Assembly (NCBI GenBank): GCA_039817415.1
Contig: JBCBVV010000046.1
Span: 1 to 52,160, forward strand
Length of the DNA: 52,160 bases
DNA from: JALEFZ01 sp039817415
GTDB lineage: Bacteria; Bacteroidota; Bacteroidia; J057
Direction: 5' to 3'
The notes under the pieces are model-generated. The model ran no database searches and was not told where the DNA came from. It saw only the letters and a program-made list of their open reading frames with translations. The translations under genes were made by a program, and so were the position numbers. The stretch's first letter is position 1. Each line of letters starts with the position of its first letter. Shown piece after piece: positions 42,559 to 51,160 of this stretch.

Positions 42559-43206
42559 ATGAACTACCTTATTCTACTTGCACATGCGGATGATGAAAGC
42601 CTTGGAACAGGTGGAACAATCCCCTACCTAATTGATCAAGGCCATGATATTCAGCTACGGATCGTTTCAGAGGGAATTATTGGTATGCGTGCCAGTCAGG
42701 ATGACAACAGAAAGAGCTTTGAAAATGCTTGCCAAATCCTTGGACTCTCAGACGTCAACATGCTGGGATATCCAGATCAGCAGTTTGAGCAATCCACGAT
42801 CGCAGAACTCACCAACTCCGTTTCAAACTCTTTAAGTCATCCGTCTCCAGATGTTATCATCAGCCATTCTTCAAAAGATCTCAACAAAGACCACAGAATC
42901 GTAGCAGAGGTCGCCAAGATCCTTGGAAGGCCTAGAAGCAAGCAAACAGCTATCCTGGCCTGCGAAATCCCATTCTCTGGTAGTTGGAATGGTCAACCCT
43001 TTCAACCTACTTATTTCATCGACATCGAACCTTATCTAGAAACCAAATTGAAGGCCTTTTCCCAATACAGCAATGAAAGCCGGCCATTCCCCGATCCCTT
43101 TTCAGAAGAAGGCTTGCGTACCTTGGCTAAATACCGAGGAATGGAAAGCGGTTACAGGGCAGCAGAGGCCTTTGAGGTAGTCAGGTGGTATGGGAGCCTC
43201 CATTGA
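42559..43206 (+). CDS. PIG-L family deacetylase
   Basis: 215 residues. Metal motif AHADDESLGTGGTI at residues 8-21 (usual AHPDDE) and the second motif with HSSKDLNKDHRIVAE, where the His residue completes the zinc site. Deacetylates N-acetylglucosaminyl compounds; bacterial members act in bacillithiol or mycothiol synthesis, or on glycolipid-type substrates. The middle Pro of the motif is Ala here, which is tolerated. Downstream of the unknown gene by 5 nt. Confidence 0.88.
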   Translation: MNYLILLAHADDESLGTGGTIPYLIDQGHDIQLRIVSEGIIGMRASQDDNRKSFENACQILGLSDVNMLGYPDQQFEQSTIAELTNSVSNSLSHPSPDVIISHSSKDLNKDHRIVAEVAKILGRPRSKQTAILACEIPFSGSWNGQPFQPTYFIDIEPYLETKLKAFSQYSNESRPFPDPFSEEGLRTLAKYRGMESGYRAAEAFEVVRWYGSLH

Positions 43207-43295
43207 TCATTTGATTGTCGCCTTTCCACTCTACTAGCCTATTTCAAGGAAAAATTATTTTATCTTCAAGCTTCGACCAAAGTGTGGATGTTGTT

Positions 43296-45389
43296 ATGAA
43301 GGAAGAAGAGACTTTTGATAGTTGGATAGAAAAAGGGATTCGATTTGCTGGCGAAGGCAACATGACAGATGCGCTGCAAGCTTTCACAGAAGCAGCCCAA
43401 CAAGAACCCAGTAGATTTGAATCCTATACCAACCTTGGTTCCCTCTCACAAATGGAATTCAAGCATGAAGAAGCTGTTACCTACTACAATGAGGCTTTGC
43501 TTTTAGAACCCACTCATCAAGCCTCTTGGTACGGGAAAGGACTATCACTCGCAGCTCTGGGTCGATACCAAGATGCGCTTAATGCTTATGATAAAGCCAC
43601 CGAATTGGACCCTTCCTTCTACAAAGTCTATATGGCTAAGGGATATGTCCTCATGCGTTTGGGGGAAAATGAACAAGCCCTCCAATTTTTTGATTCCTTT
43701 ACCCAAATGTCCACAGCAGAAGACAAAGAACTACTAGAACAAGTAGAACTTTGGACCAAGCTCATCAGTCAACCTGAAATTGAAAACAATCATAACAATT
43801 GGCTCATTCAAGCCGAACAATCCATCCAACTAGGAGATGGAGAATCAGCCCTGATTTGGCTCAACAAATTCCTGGCCTTTCATCCAGAAGATTATTGGGT
43901 TCTGGCCCAGCGCGCCTATCTACATATGCAGTTAGGCAAAAAGAAGGAAGCATATATTGACTTAAAACAAGCGATAGAACTTGCTCCTGCTTCTCCATAT
44001 GTTAGCTATTATCACGCTTGTATCCTCCTGATAGAACAAGATGAAGTAAAGGCCACAGAACTCCTCCACCTTGCTACCCAGCAGGAACCCGCTATTCCAG
44101 AACCCTGGATAAAACTGGCAGAATTGAGTCAGGATGTAGATACAGTACTTTCCTATTTGTCAAATGGCATCGTCCTCGAACCTCAATTTGCTGAGCCCTA
44201 TCTGATCAGAGGAAAGATATTTCGTGAACGAGGTCGTGTGCTGGATGCACTGAGCGATTTTTCGAAAGGAATGGACCTCGAACCCCAAAGAGAGGAGATT
44301 TATGTTTGGGTGAATGAGGTTCTTGACTATTTGGAAGGAGAAATTAACCAACACGATCATGATCCTTCGGCCTATGCCATGCGTGCACAGGCATTTATGC
44401 AGCTAGGGAGATTCGAAGATGCCATAAGTGATTGGCAATCTGCCTTAGACCTAGATGCCAAAAACATCTTGTTGTACAGGGGAAAGGCTGAGGCATTTAG
44501 ATTGGCAGAACAGCATAAACAGGCGGCTGAGGTACTTACCCAAGTCTTAAAAATTTACCCTGAACATGCGGATTCCCTCTTTGAACGGGGAAGGTCTTAT
44601 GCCTACAGTCATCAATATGCAGAAGCTATTGCTGACCTGTCCAAGTGTCTTGACATTGAAGCAGATCATGTTCAGGCCCACTTAATCAAGGGACAAACGC
44701 ATGTTCTACTAGATGAAAGAAAGGAGGCTCTCTTGCATCTAGAGCAAGCAAAGGCATTAGGTTCCCAAGATCCTTCCCTATACAGGCAAATGGGCCTCTT
44801 CCTCATCGAGGAGGAAAAATTAGAGGAAGCCTTAACCGAAATGGAACAAGGAATCTCCTATGGGAAATATCCGGATATTCTGTTGGATGCCGCCTATATC
44901 GCCAAAGCCCTGGGACATGAGAAAAAAGCAGCAACTTATGTGATGGAATCCCTACAATTATCTCCCAATCAAGTTGATGTATGGGAATTGAAGGGAGAGC
45001 TGCACAAGGATTCCGAACAATGGGAACTGGCATTGGAAGCCTTCCAAAATGCCCATTATCTAAATCCTTATGCTTCAGAATACCTACTAGCTATGTTTGA
45101 GTTAGCATGGCAGCTTGAAAAATGGCCTGAAGTCCTGATGATTTCAGGCAAAATCATCAATGCCATTGGAAAATATGCCGATCTTCACAAAGCAAGGGGC
45201 TTAGCGTATTATCATCTTGGGAAAAAACCTTCTTCCCTAAAAGAATTTGAATCCTATATGGCTTTGGTCGAAGGGGTAGAACCTTTTATCGAGGGCCTCG
45301 TTTCTGAGCTTCGGCTGTCTATTGAACCCAAAAAGGAGAAGCCAAAAAAGAAATGGAATCCATTTGGACGAAGGCCTAGCAGAAAATAA
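43296..45389 (+). CDS. Large TPR-repeat protein
   Basis: About 697 residues from the ATG at 43296; the frame is open further upstream to a TTG at 43215, but those 27 residues are unlike the TPR part. At least fifteen helical repeats, for example AVTYYNEALLLEPTHQASWY, ALNAYDKATELDPSFYKVY, AISDWQSALDLDAKNI and ALEAFQNAHYLNPYASEYL. It ends in a basic tail (KKEKPKKKWNPFGRRPSRK). No signal peptide, so probably a cytoplasmic scaffold for protein-protein interaction. It ends the run begun at 41792; the gap to the PIG-L stop is 89 nt. Confidence 0.85.
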   Translation: MKEEETFDSWIEKGIRFAGEGNMTDALQAFTEAAQQEPSRFESYTNLGSLSQMEFKHEEAVTYYNEALLLEPTHQASWYGKGLSLAALGRYQDALNAYDKATELDPSFYKVYMAKGYVLMRLGENEQALQFFDSFTQMSTAEDKELLEQVELWTKLISQPEIENNHNNWLIQAEQSIQLGDGESALIWLNKFLAFHPEDYWVLAQRAYLHMQLGKKKEAYIDLKQAIELAPASPYVSYYHACILLIEQDEVKATELLHLATQQEPAIPEPWIKLAELSQDVDTVLSYLSNGIVLEPQFAEPYLIRGKIFRERGRVLDALSDFSKGMDLEPQREEIYVWVNEVLDYLEGEINQHDHDPSAYAMRAQAFMQLGRFEDAISDWQSALDLDAKNILLYRGKAEAFRLAEQHKQAAEVLTQVLKIYPEHADSLFERGRSYAYSHQYAEAIADLSKCLDIEADHVQAHLIKGQTHVLLDERKEALLHLEQAKALGSQDPSLYRQMGLFLIEEEKLEEALTEMEQGISYGKYPDILLDAAYIAKALGHEKKAATYVMESLQLSPNQVDVWELKGELHKDSEQWELALEAFQNAHYLNPYASEYLLAMFELAWQLEKWPEVLMISGKIINAIGKYADLHKARGLAYYHLGKKPSSLKEFESYMALVEGVEPFIEGLVSELRLSIEPKKEKPKKKWNPFGRRPSRK

Positions 45390-45432
45390 ATCAGACAAAA
45401 GGAAGATTTTTGTAAAAAATTCCTCTTTGATA

Positions 45433-45465
45433 CTTGAATTTTTTAACAATTAATATCTACCTTTG
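45433..45465 (+). promoter_or_regulatory. Promoter of tRNA-Gln/prs
   Basis: CTTG (45433-45436), 21-nt spacer, TACCTTTG (45458-45465): an exact -7 box with a partial -33 box. Transcription would start around 45470, about 13 nt before the tRNA 5' end at 45483. Confidence 0.7.
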
Positions 45466-45482
45466 TCATCCCAAATGAGGAT

Positions 45483-45554
45483 TGACCTGTAGTATAATTG
45501 GCAGTACAGCGGATTTTGGTTCCGTTAGTCGGGGTTCGAGTCCCTGCGGGTCAA
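45483..45554 (+). tRNA. tRNA-Gln (anticodon TTG)
   Basis: 72 nt foldable by eye: acceptor stem tgacctg / cgggtca (7 bp, one G-U), D arm gtat...gtac, anticodon stem gcgga/tccgt with loop TTTTGGT giving anticodon TTG (reads CAA/CAG), T arm cgggg-ttcgagt-ccctg. Discriminator A at 45554; CCA is not encoded. Starts with U, as Gln tRNAs usually do. It lies in front of prs with only 6 nt before the start codon, under one promoter. Confidence 0.95.
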
Positions 45555-45560
45555 CAAAAT

Positions 45561-46493
45561 ATGTCGCCAGCAATAAAAATATTCTCAGGGACAGCCTCCC
45601 TTTATTTGGCGGAAAAAATATCAGATTTCTTCGGTACTCCCCTTGGAAAGATTGAAATATTGAAATTCAGCGACGGTGAGTTTCAAGTGTTCTATGAGGA
45701 GTCCATCAGGGGATCTGATATTTTTATAGTGCAGTCCACTTTTGCACCCGCGGATAACATCATGGAGCTATTGCTCATGATTGACGCTGCAAAAAGGGCT
45801 TCCGCTAATCAGGTCATTGTCGTGATTCCTTATTTTGGCTACGCTCGTCAGGATAGGAAATTCAAGGCAAGAGTCTCTGTAGGAGCCAAGTTGATGGCCA
45901 ATATTTTAACAGCTGCAGGTGCAGACAGGGTCGTAACCATGGACCTGCACGCAGGTCAGATTCAAGGATTTTTTGATATTCCTTTGGATCATTTAGACGC
46001 CTCTGCAGTATTTGTTCCTTATTTAGAGAATCTCAAGCTGGAAAACCTCTGTATTGCTTCTCCTGACATTGGAGGATCAGCCAGAGCCAGAAGATACGCG
46101 GGTTACATCGGAGCTGAATTGATCATTGTTGACAAGCACCGTAAAAAGCCCAACGAAGTCTCCTCCATGCAAGTTATCGGAGATCCTACTGGATTGAACA
46201 TCGTTCTAGTAGATGATATGATCGATACGGGCGGAACAATTTGCAAGGCTGCAGATTTATTGATGGAGAAAGGCGCTTTATCTGTGAGAGCCATTGTTAC
46301 ACATCCACTGCTAACGGGCCCTGCATATGAGCGCATCGAAGCTTCCAGTCTTGTGGAATTGGCAGTTACGGATACGATTCCCCTCAAAAAGGAATCCCCA
46401 AAAATAAAGGTGCTTAGCATTGCACCCATTTTTGCAAAAGCATTTAGAAAAATTCACAACTTCGAGTCTATCAGCTCGCTGTTTATCAACTAA
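45561..46493 (+). CDS. prs: Ribose-phosphate pyrophosphokinase (PRPP synthetase)
   Basis: 310 residues from the ATG at 45561. Makes PRPP from ribose 5-phosphate and ATP. N-terminal MSPAIKIFSGTASLYLAEKI is the family start, so the ATG is well fixed. VTMDLHAGQIQGFFDIPLDH and the PRPP-binding loop VLVDDMIDTGGT are present. The frame is open into the tRNA upstream but has no ATG there. Its start lies 6 nt past the tRNA-Gln discriminator. Followed by ctc (8 nt) on one transcript. Confidence 0.95.
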   Translation: MSPAIKIFSGTASLYLAEKISDFFGTPLGKIEILKFSDGEFQVFYEESIRGSDIFIVQSTFAPADNIMELLLMIDAAKRASANQVIVVIPYFGYARQDRKFKARVSVGAKLMANILTAAGADRVVTMDLHAGQIQGFFDIPLDHLDASAVFVPYLENLKLENLCIASPDIGGSARARRYAGYIGAELIIVDKHRKKPNEVSSMQVIGDPTGLNIVLVDDMIDTGGTICKAADLLMEKGALSVRAIVTHPLLTGPAYERIEASSLVELAVTDTIPLKKESPKIKVLSIAPIFAKAFRKIHNFESISSLFIN

Positions 46494-46501
46494 TAGGAGA
46501 G

Positions 46502-47086
46502 ATGAAAAACATCGCACTTCAGGTCGAGAAAAGAGAAGGCACAGGAAAGCGTGTTACGAAAGACATTCGCTCTACAGGAAAGGTTCCTGGTGTAATCTAC
46601 GACAATAGCAAAGCTACTCATATCACTGTGGATGCACAGGAAGTTCGCAAAGCGATCTACACTGAAGATACTTACATCATCAACCTTGATATTGAGGGAG
46701 AGAAGCAGGATGTTATCATCCGTGATACAGACTTCCACCCCGTTACAGAGCGTCTGATGCACATCGAATTCCTTCGTGTAACAGAAGAAAAACCTGTAAC
46801 ACTTAGCCTTCCCATCAAACTTACTGGCACAGCTGCTGGTGTAGTTAAAGGTGGAAAGCTTGCTATCAAACTTCGCCGTCTGTCAGTTAAAGGGATTCCC
46901 TCCAAACTACCTGAGAAAATCGAGGTAGACGTAACTCCTCTAGAACTAGGCGAAACGATCAAAGTTATGGATGCAAATATCCAAGGGGTTCAGGTAATGA
47001 CTTCTTCCTCTGCTGCGATTGCTTCTGTAGTTATTCCTCGTGCGCTTCGTTCAGCAAAAGCTGCAGAGGCTTCCACTGAAGAGTAA
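46502..47086 (+). CDS. rplY: 50S ribosomal protein L25 / general stress protein Ctc
   Basis: 194 residues with an N-terminal L25 domain (IALQVEKREGTGKRVTKDI, GKVPGVIY) and the C-terminal TL5 domain (VEVDVTPLELGETIKV). Binds 5S rRNA. 8 nt after prs and followed by pth: prs-ctc-pth is a widely conserved order. A terminator follows it, so pth may have its own promoter. Confidence 0.93.
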   Translation: MKNIALQVEKREGTGKRVTKDIRSTGKVPGVIYDNSKATHITVDAQEVRKAIYTEDTYIINLDIEGEKQDVIIRDTDFHPVTERLMHIEFLRVTEEKPVTLSLPIKLTGTAAGVVKGGKLAIKLRRLSVKGIPSKLPEKIEVDVTPLELGETIKVMDANIQGVQVMTSSSAAIASVVIPRALRSAKAAEASTEE

Positions 47087-47115
47087 AAAAGAGACACATT
47101 TCATTAGCATATTGT

Positions 47116-47150
47116 ACCAAACTCATCTTCGGTGGGTTTGGTATTTCTTT
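47116..47150 (+). terminator. Rho-independent terminator after ctc
   Basis: Ten-base stem (accaaactca 47116-47125, tgggtttggt 47133-47142, one G-U), 7-nt loop, then ATTTCTTTT. It lies 29 nt past the ctc stop and 76 nt before pth. Confidence 0.8.
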
Positions 47151-47225
47151 TGATCTCTGAGGCGTAATTTTATTTTCGACACGGCTCTAAGATTTGGGCT
47201 TCTTCTTATCACAACTATACCTGAA

Positions 47226-47792
47226 ATGAAATACCTAATAGCAGGTCTTGGCAACATTGGTGCGGAATACGAGAAAACCCGACACAACATTGGGTTCATG
47301 GTTATCAAAGAGCTACTTAGCAGGCATGAAACCATGGCTGAATCCGATCGCCATGCCTACACAGCTGTTGTCAAATACAAAGGAAGAAGCCTTCATCTCC
47401 TGATGCCTACCACCTATATGAACCTTAGTGGAAAAGCCCTTAAGTATCATATGGATAAACAAAAGATTCCTTTATCCAATGTCATGGTGGTTACAGATGA
47501 TCTAGCCCTACCATTTGGAAAATTGAGGCTGAGAGGCAAAGGATCTGATGGAGGACATAATGGGCTAAAACACATTCAAGAAACGCTAAATACCACCAAA
47601 TATACACGTCTAAAATTTGGCATTGGGAGTGATTTCCCGAAGGGCTCACAAGTAAATTATGTACTGGAAAGATTTTCGCAAGAGGAAATGGACAAGTTGC
47701 CAGAACTGATTGATTTGGCCATTAAGATGGTATATGGTTTTTCTACCATTGGTCTTGATAGAACCATGAGTTCATATAATTCTAATAAATAG
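47226..47792 (+). CDS. pth: Peptidyl-tRNA hydrolase
   Basis: 188 residues. Releases tRNA from stalled peptidyl-tRNA. Family blocks: LIAGLGNIGAEYEKTRHNIGF with the catalytic His, PTTYMNLSGKAL, VTDDLALPFGKLRLRGKGS, and DGGHNGLKHI. The neighbour on the other strand is an adenylate cyclase whose stop lies 5 nt away. Confidence 0.95.
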   Translation: MKYLIAGLGNIGAEYEKTRHNIGFMVIKELLSRHETMAESDRHAYTAVVKYKGRSLHLLMPTTYMNLSGKALKYHMDKQKIPLSNVMVVTDDLALPFGKLRLRGKGSDGGHNGLKHIQETLNTTKYTRLKFGIGSDFPKGSQVNYVLERFSQEEMDKLPELIDLAIKMVYGFSTIGLDRTMSSYNSNK

Positions 47793-47797
47793 GAATT

Positions 47798-49519
47798 TTA
47801 GGTCGTAGTAGGGTTGGAAATATTTCGTTTGGCCGTGATTTGCTTTACGAAATACATCCCTACCTCTCCTCTGTTTTTGACAGGAACTGTTCGCTTAGGT
47901 TCCACCCTTACAAACTTCTCAATATCCTTAAAGGTAGTTTCAGATATGTTCACCTTGCTAGCCTCACCGGCGGATTCCATTCGGCTGGCCACATTCACTG
48001 CATCTCCCCATATATCGTAGGCGAATTTCTTACCAGGGATAACCCCCGCAACAACTTTTCCTGTATGGATTCCGACCCTTAGTTTCCACTCAGGCTGATT
48101 TTTAGATCGCTGCTCGGCATTCCACTTTGCCATAAACTCCTGCATTTCCATGGCAGCTGCTACAGCATTGATTGATTGGAAGGAATCTGGCGTAATCAAA
48201 CCTGCAACGGCCATATAGGCATCTCCTATTGTTTTGATCTTCTCAAGGCCATATTTATAGGTAATTTGATCAAAATGCATGAAGGCATATTCAAGTTGCT
48301 TTAGCAAATCTGTGGGCTTCATACCAGCTGCTATCCTTGTAAATCCTTGGAAATCGGTAAATAGAATCGCAACCTTAGGATGCTCAACTGCTTCTACCGT
48401 CTGCTTTTCTTTTAATTCTTCGGCAATCTTCTTAGGAAGAATATTTTCCAGCAGCTTATCTGCCCTGTCTCTTTCTTCCTGAATTTTTAGCTGGGCTTCT
48501 TTTCTCTCCCTTGCCCGTATGGCCATGGAAACACCATAAAGCAAAACAACCAGACCTACAATAATGCCTGATAATAGGATAATTTGGTAGGTTCTTTCCT
48601 GGGCATCGAATTTTTCACGCTGGGCAATCTGAAGCTCTTCTAACCTTTGCTTTTCAGCTTCTACTTGATTCCTTCTCTCCTCTTCCAGTTTCAGTTCGTT
48701 CTCTCGATTTTTCACCTCCAGCTCGTAATACTCATTTTGACTGATTAGGATATTGTTATTTTCCTTAGCCAATTGAAGGCTGTCGCGTACAGACTCTGCG
48801 GTCGTAGAAACAGATTCCAGCTCACGCTGAAACTCCTGAGCCGTCATTTGAGACTGTAACAGCTGCTCAGTATTTCTAATGTTATTGCTGATTTCAACCA
48901 AGGTTCTGCGAAGTTTCGCCTCCTCTGCAAATACCTTCGCCTGATTGAACGAGCTAAGGGCGTCTTTATAACTTTTCTTTTTAAGCTGTGATTTCCCCAG
49001 ATTATTCAAGGCTTTGGCTTTCTCTTCACGGCTGTTGCTTTTTTGAGCTGACCTCAATTGCAGGGTAAATACTCTATCCGCTTCTTTCTGATTGCCTAAT
49101 TGCTCAAAAGCCAAACCAAGTAGGTGATAATCCGCCGCCAAATACTTGTGCTGCCTAGGATCTTTTTTAACCCTTCTTCCCCGATAGGTTACAGCTTTCT
49201 TCAATGGGGTTAAGGCCTCATTGTATTGTCCTCTATTCATGAGAATATTCCCTAAAATAGAATACCCTTCCGCCCCCAGGAGAGAGTTTTTGGCAACGAT
49301 AGCCTCCTTGATCCCTCTGTCTACGAAGGACTGAGCGGCTATAGGATCAGATTTACTCAAATCTCTAGCAGCACGTAGCAGTACGCGTATTTTTTCGGTT
49401 TTATTTGCGGTCGCCTCATATTCGGCTTCCCATTCCTCTACTGTGGATTGAGCCAATGTGTGTGTTGACATACACACAAAAATTAAGAACAACAGGCTGA
49501 CAAAAAGGCGCTTGTCCAT
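47798..49519 (-). CDS. Membrane class III adenylate cyclase with periplasmic TPR region
   Basis: 573 residues: signal peptide (1-24), TPR-type helical repeats (about 60-215; ALTPLKKAVTYRGR, ALSSFNQAKVFAEE), a coiled coil (215-305), one membrane helix (311-334), a helical linker and a class III cyclase domain (380-560). Metal aspartates Asp389 (FTDFQGFT) and Asp433 (TIGDAYM), ATP-type selectors Lys429 (EKIKT) and Asp502 (YDIWGDA), and transition-state Asn509 and Arg513 (VNVASRM) are all present, so it should make cAMP rather than cGMP. The TPR and coiled-coil part is outside the cytoplasm. Divergent from a cyclic-nucleotide-binding protein gene, which is the obvious receptor. Confidence 0.9.
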   Translation of the reverse strand: MDKRLFVSLLFLIFVCMSTHTLAQSTVEEWEAEYEATANKTEKIRVLLRAARDLSKSDPIAAQSFVDRGIKEAIVAKNSLLGAEGYSILGNILMNRGQYNEALTPLKKAVTYRGRRVKKDPRQHKYLAADYHLLGLAFEQLGNQKEADRVFTLQLRSAQKSNSREEKAKALNNLGKSQLKKKSYKDALSSFNQAKVFAEEAKLRRTLVEISNNIRNTEQLLQSQMTAQEFQRELESVSTTAESVRDSLQLAKENNNILISQNEYYELEVKNRENELKLEEERRNQVEAEKQRLEELQIAQREKFDAQERTYQIILLSGIIVGLVVLLYGVSMAIRARERKEAQLKIQEERDRADKLLENILPKKIAEELKEKQTVEAVEHPKVAILFTDFQGFTRIAAGMKPTDLLKQLEYAFMHFDQITYKYGLEKIKTIGDAYMAVAGLITPDSFQSINAVAAAMEMQEFMAKWNAEQRSKNQPEWKLRVGIHTGKVVAGVIPGKKFAYDIWGDAVNVASRMESAGEASKVNISETTFKDIEKFVRVEPKRTVPVKNRGEVGMYFVKQITAKRNISNPTTT

Positions 49520-49771
49520 AGAATGAATCGAATAGAAAATTGATAATGGCGTAGGCCTTATTCAATATGATTGATAAGCGGGGGAATTTTTTGTGCGTGA
49601 ACGTGCATTTTAAATTGCGAAAGAAAGGTGAGATCCACAAAGGAAATCTATTCTTCCGCACCATTGGTGTTTCAATTTGATCAATTTTTTGGATTAACAG
49701 ACTTTTCTGACAAAAATGGAATAACTTAAGCGTCCCATTACCTATGTAGCGCAAACTCAGTACTGGTATTT

Positions 49772-51160
49772 ATGCAAAACGGTGACATTATTTCCACCCT
49801 TGAAAAGTCAGGATTATTTGCTGGTCTCAAACAAGATGCCCTTGAATTCATTGCACGCAAAACCAAAGTTCGTCAGTTCTTCCCAAATGATGTGATTGTT
49901 TGGCAAGGACAGCCTAGCAAAACTCTTTTCTTCATAAGAAATGGAATTGTCGCCGTCAAAAGCATGACCAAAGGCAAAGAAAATATCCTCGCCTATCTCG
50001 TATCAGGAAATACTTTTGGGGAAGTTGGTATCCTCGAGAATCAACCCAGATCCGCATCAGTAGTAGCCGTGAGCGAAGTGGATGTGCTCGTTATCCAACG
50101 AGAGGATTTCCTTGATATCCTTCACCGACACTCCACAGTTGCTGTCGAATTAGCCCGAACCTTGGGGCATTATTTGATTCAGAGTAACCGAAGACTGCTC
50201 AACGAAAACCACCGTGACCTCAAAATGATTCTGCTCTTTAATGCGCAGGATGAAACAGGATCTACTACCCTCGGCACACTCCTGGCAAAAGAGCTTTTTG
50301 ATACCTGGAAAAGCTCAACAGCTTATCTGGAATATCCTAATCCCTATCGCATCATGAAGGGAGAACAGTTGCCCAAAGGGAAAACGGTATTCAATCACGA
50401 AGATGGATATGACATCTTGTTTCCCATCCGAGATGAACATCTTCCTTTCGCTACACAGACGACCCTCCTCCTCGACAGGATTACCCAGCAGTATTCCAAT
50501 ATTGTGGTGAATATCCATGGAGGTATAGATGAAGCGACTCAGTCTATGCTGGAGGATGCTACCCAAGTACTTGTCTTATCAGGTGGGTCCGAAAAGGGAA
50601 TCAAGGATGCTCAGTACATCCTAAAGCAGCTGAAATTAAATATCAGAGTAGAAGATACTTCCGTTTTTACGGTCCTTTCTCAAAATGATCCTTCCAACAA
50701 CATGGAAGAAATGGAGAGTTTTGCAGATTATGTCGTGCCTTTTCTACAGAACTATCCCACCTTTTACCTTCAACAGTCTATTCAGCACTATCCAGCTGAG
50801 ATGAGGCAAATTGTTTCTACCTGCGTGGATCGCCTGGATAGAACCAATAGCATTGGGGTTTACATTCCTAGTACCATGGATGCCAATCAATACATTGACA
50901 CCACTCATTACAAGGAGAAGACCCTCAATTTTATGGCAGAACGGTTTGGTGGGGCGACTTGCAAAACAGGAACAGGCGTTTGGAATAGTGAACAGCTCGG
51001 CCTTATTGGCGAATCGGTTTACATCATTCATTCCTATATCACACAGACTGACCTGAACCGCCATTTGGATGAGGTTCTAGATTATATCAGGGGTTTGAAA
51101 AAGGAACTTCGCCAAGAGGCAATGGCCCTGGAAATCAATCGAAAATTAACCCTTATTTGA
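49772..51160 (+). CDS. Cyclic nucleotide-binding protein fused to a degenerate MinD/CpaE-like domain and a third C-terminal domain
   Basis: 462 residues. CNBD 1-140: the phosphate-binding cassette reads FGEVGILENQPRSAS (82-96) with Glu84 and Arg93, so cAMP binding is likely. Residues 150-325 follow a ParA/MinD/CpaE plan (LKMILLFNAQDETGSTTLGT, YSNIVVNIHGGIDEATQSML, VLVLSGGSEKGIKDAQYIL), but the Walker A lysine is missing (GSTT instead of GKTT), so ATP hydrolysis is doubtful. Residues 355-450 are a third unit (IGVYIPSTMD, FGGATCKTGTGVWNSE) that faintly recalls DUF3574-type domains. No HTH, so not a CRP-type transcription factor. Divergent from the adenylate cyclase (252-nt gap); its stop overlaps the convergent CDF gene by 15 nt. 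Confidence 0.78.
   Translation: MQNGDIISTLEKSGLFAGLKQDALEFIARKTKVRQFFPNDVIVWQGQPSKTLFFIRNGIVAVKSMTKGKENILAYLVSGNTFGEVGILENQPRSASVVAVSEVDVLVIQREDFLDILHRHSTVAVELARTLGHYLIQSNRRLLNENHRDLKMILLFNAQDETGSTTLGTLLAKELFDTWKSSTAYLEYPNPYRIMKGEQLPKGKTVFNHEDGYDILFPIRDEHLPFATQTTLLLDRITQQYSNIVVNIHGGIDEATQSMLEDATQVLVLSGGSEKGIKDAQYILKQLKLNIRVEDTSVFTVLSQNDPSNNMEEMESFADYVVPFLQNYPTFYLQQSIQHYPAEMRQIVSTCVDRLDRTNSIGVYIPSTMDANQYIDTTHYKEKTLNFMAERFGGATCKTGTGVWNSEQLGLIGESVYIIHSYITQTDLNRHLDEVLDYIRGLKKELRQEAMALEINRKLTLI

Noticed and set aside
45498..45560. Longer prs frame starting inside the tRNA
   Set aside because: The extra 21 residues come from tRNA sequence; the conserved Prs N terminus begins at the ATG at 45561.
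49600..49625. CRP-like palindrome in the cyclase/CNBD divergent region
   Set aside because: The stretch tgtgcgtgaacgtgca looks promising but only about ten of sixteen bases are symmetric and it lacks the TGTGA/TCACA half sites. The CNBD protein also has no HTH.
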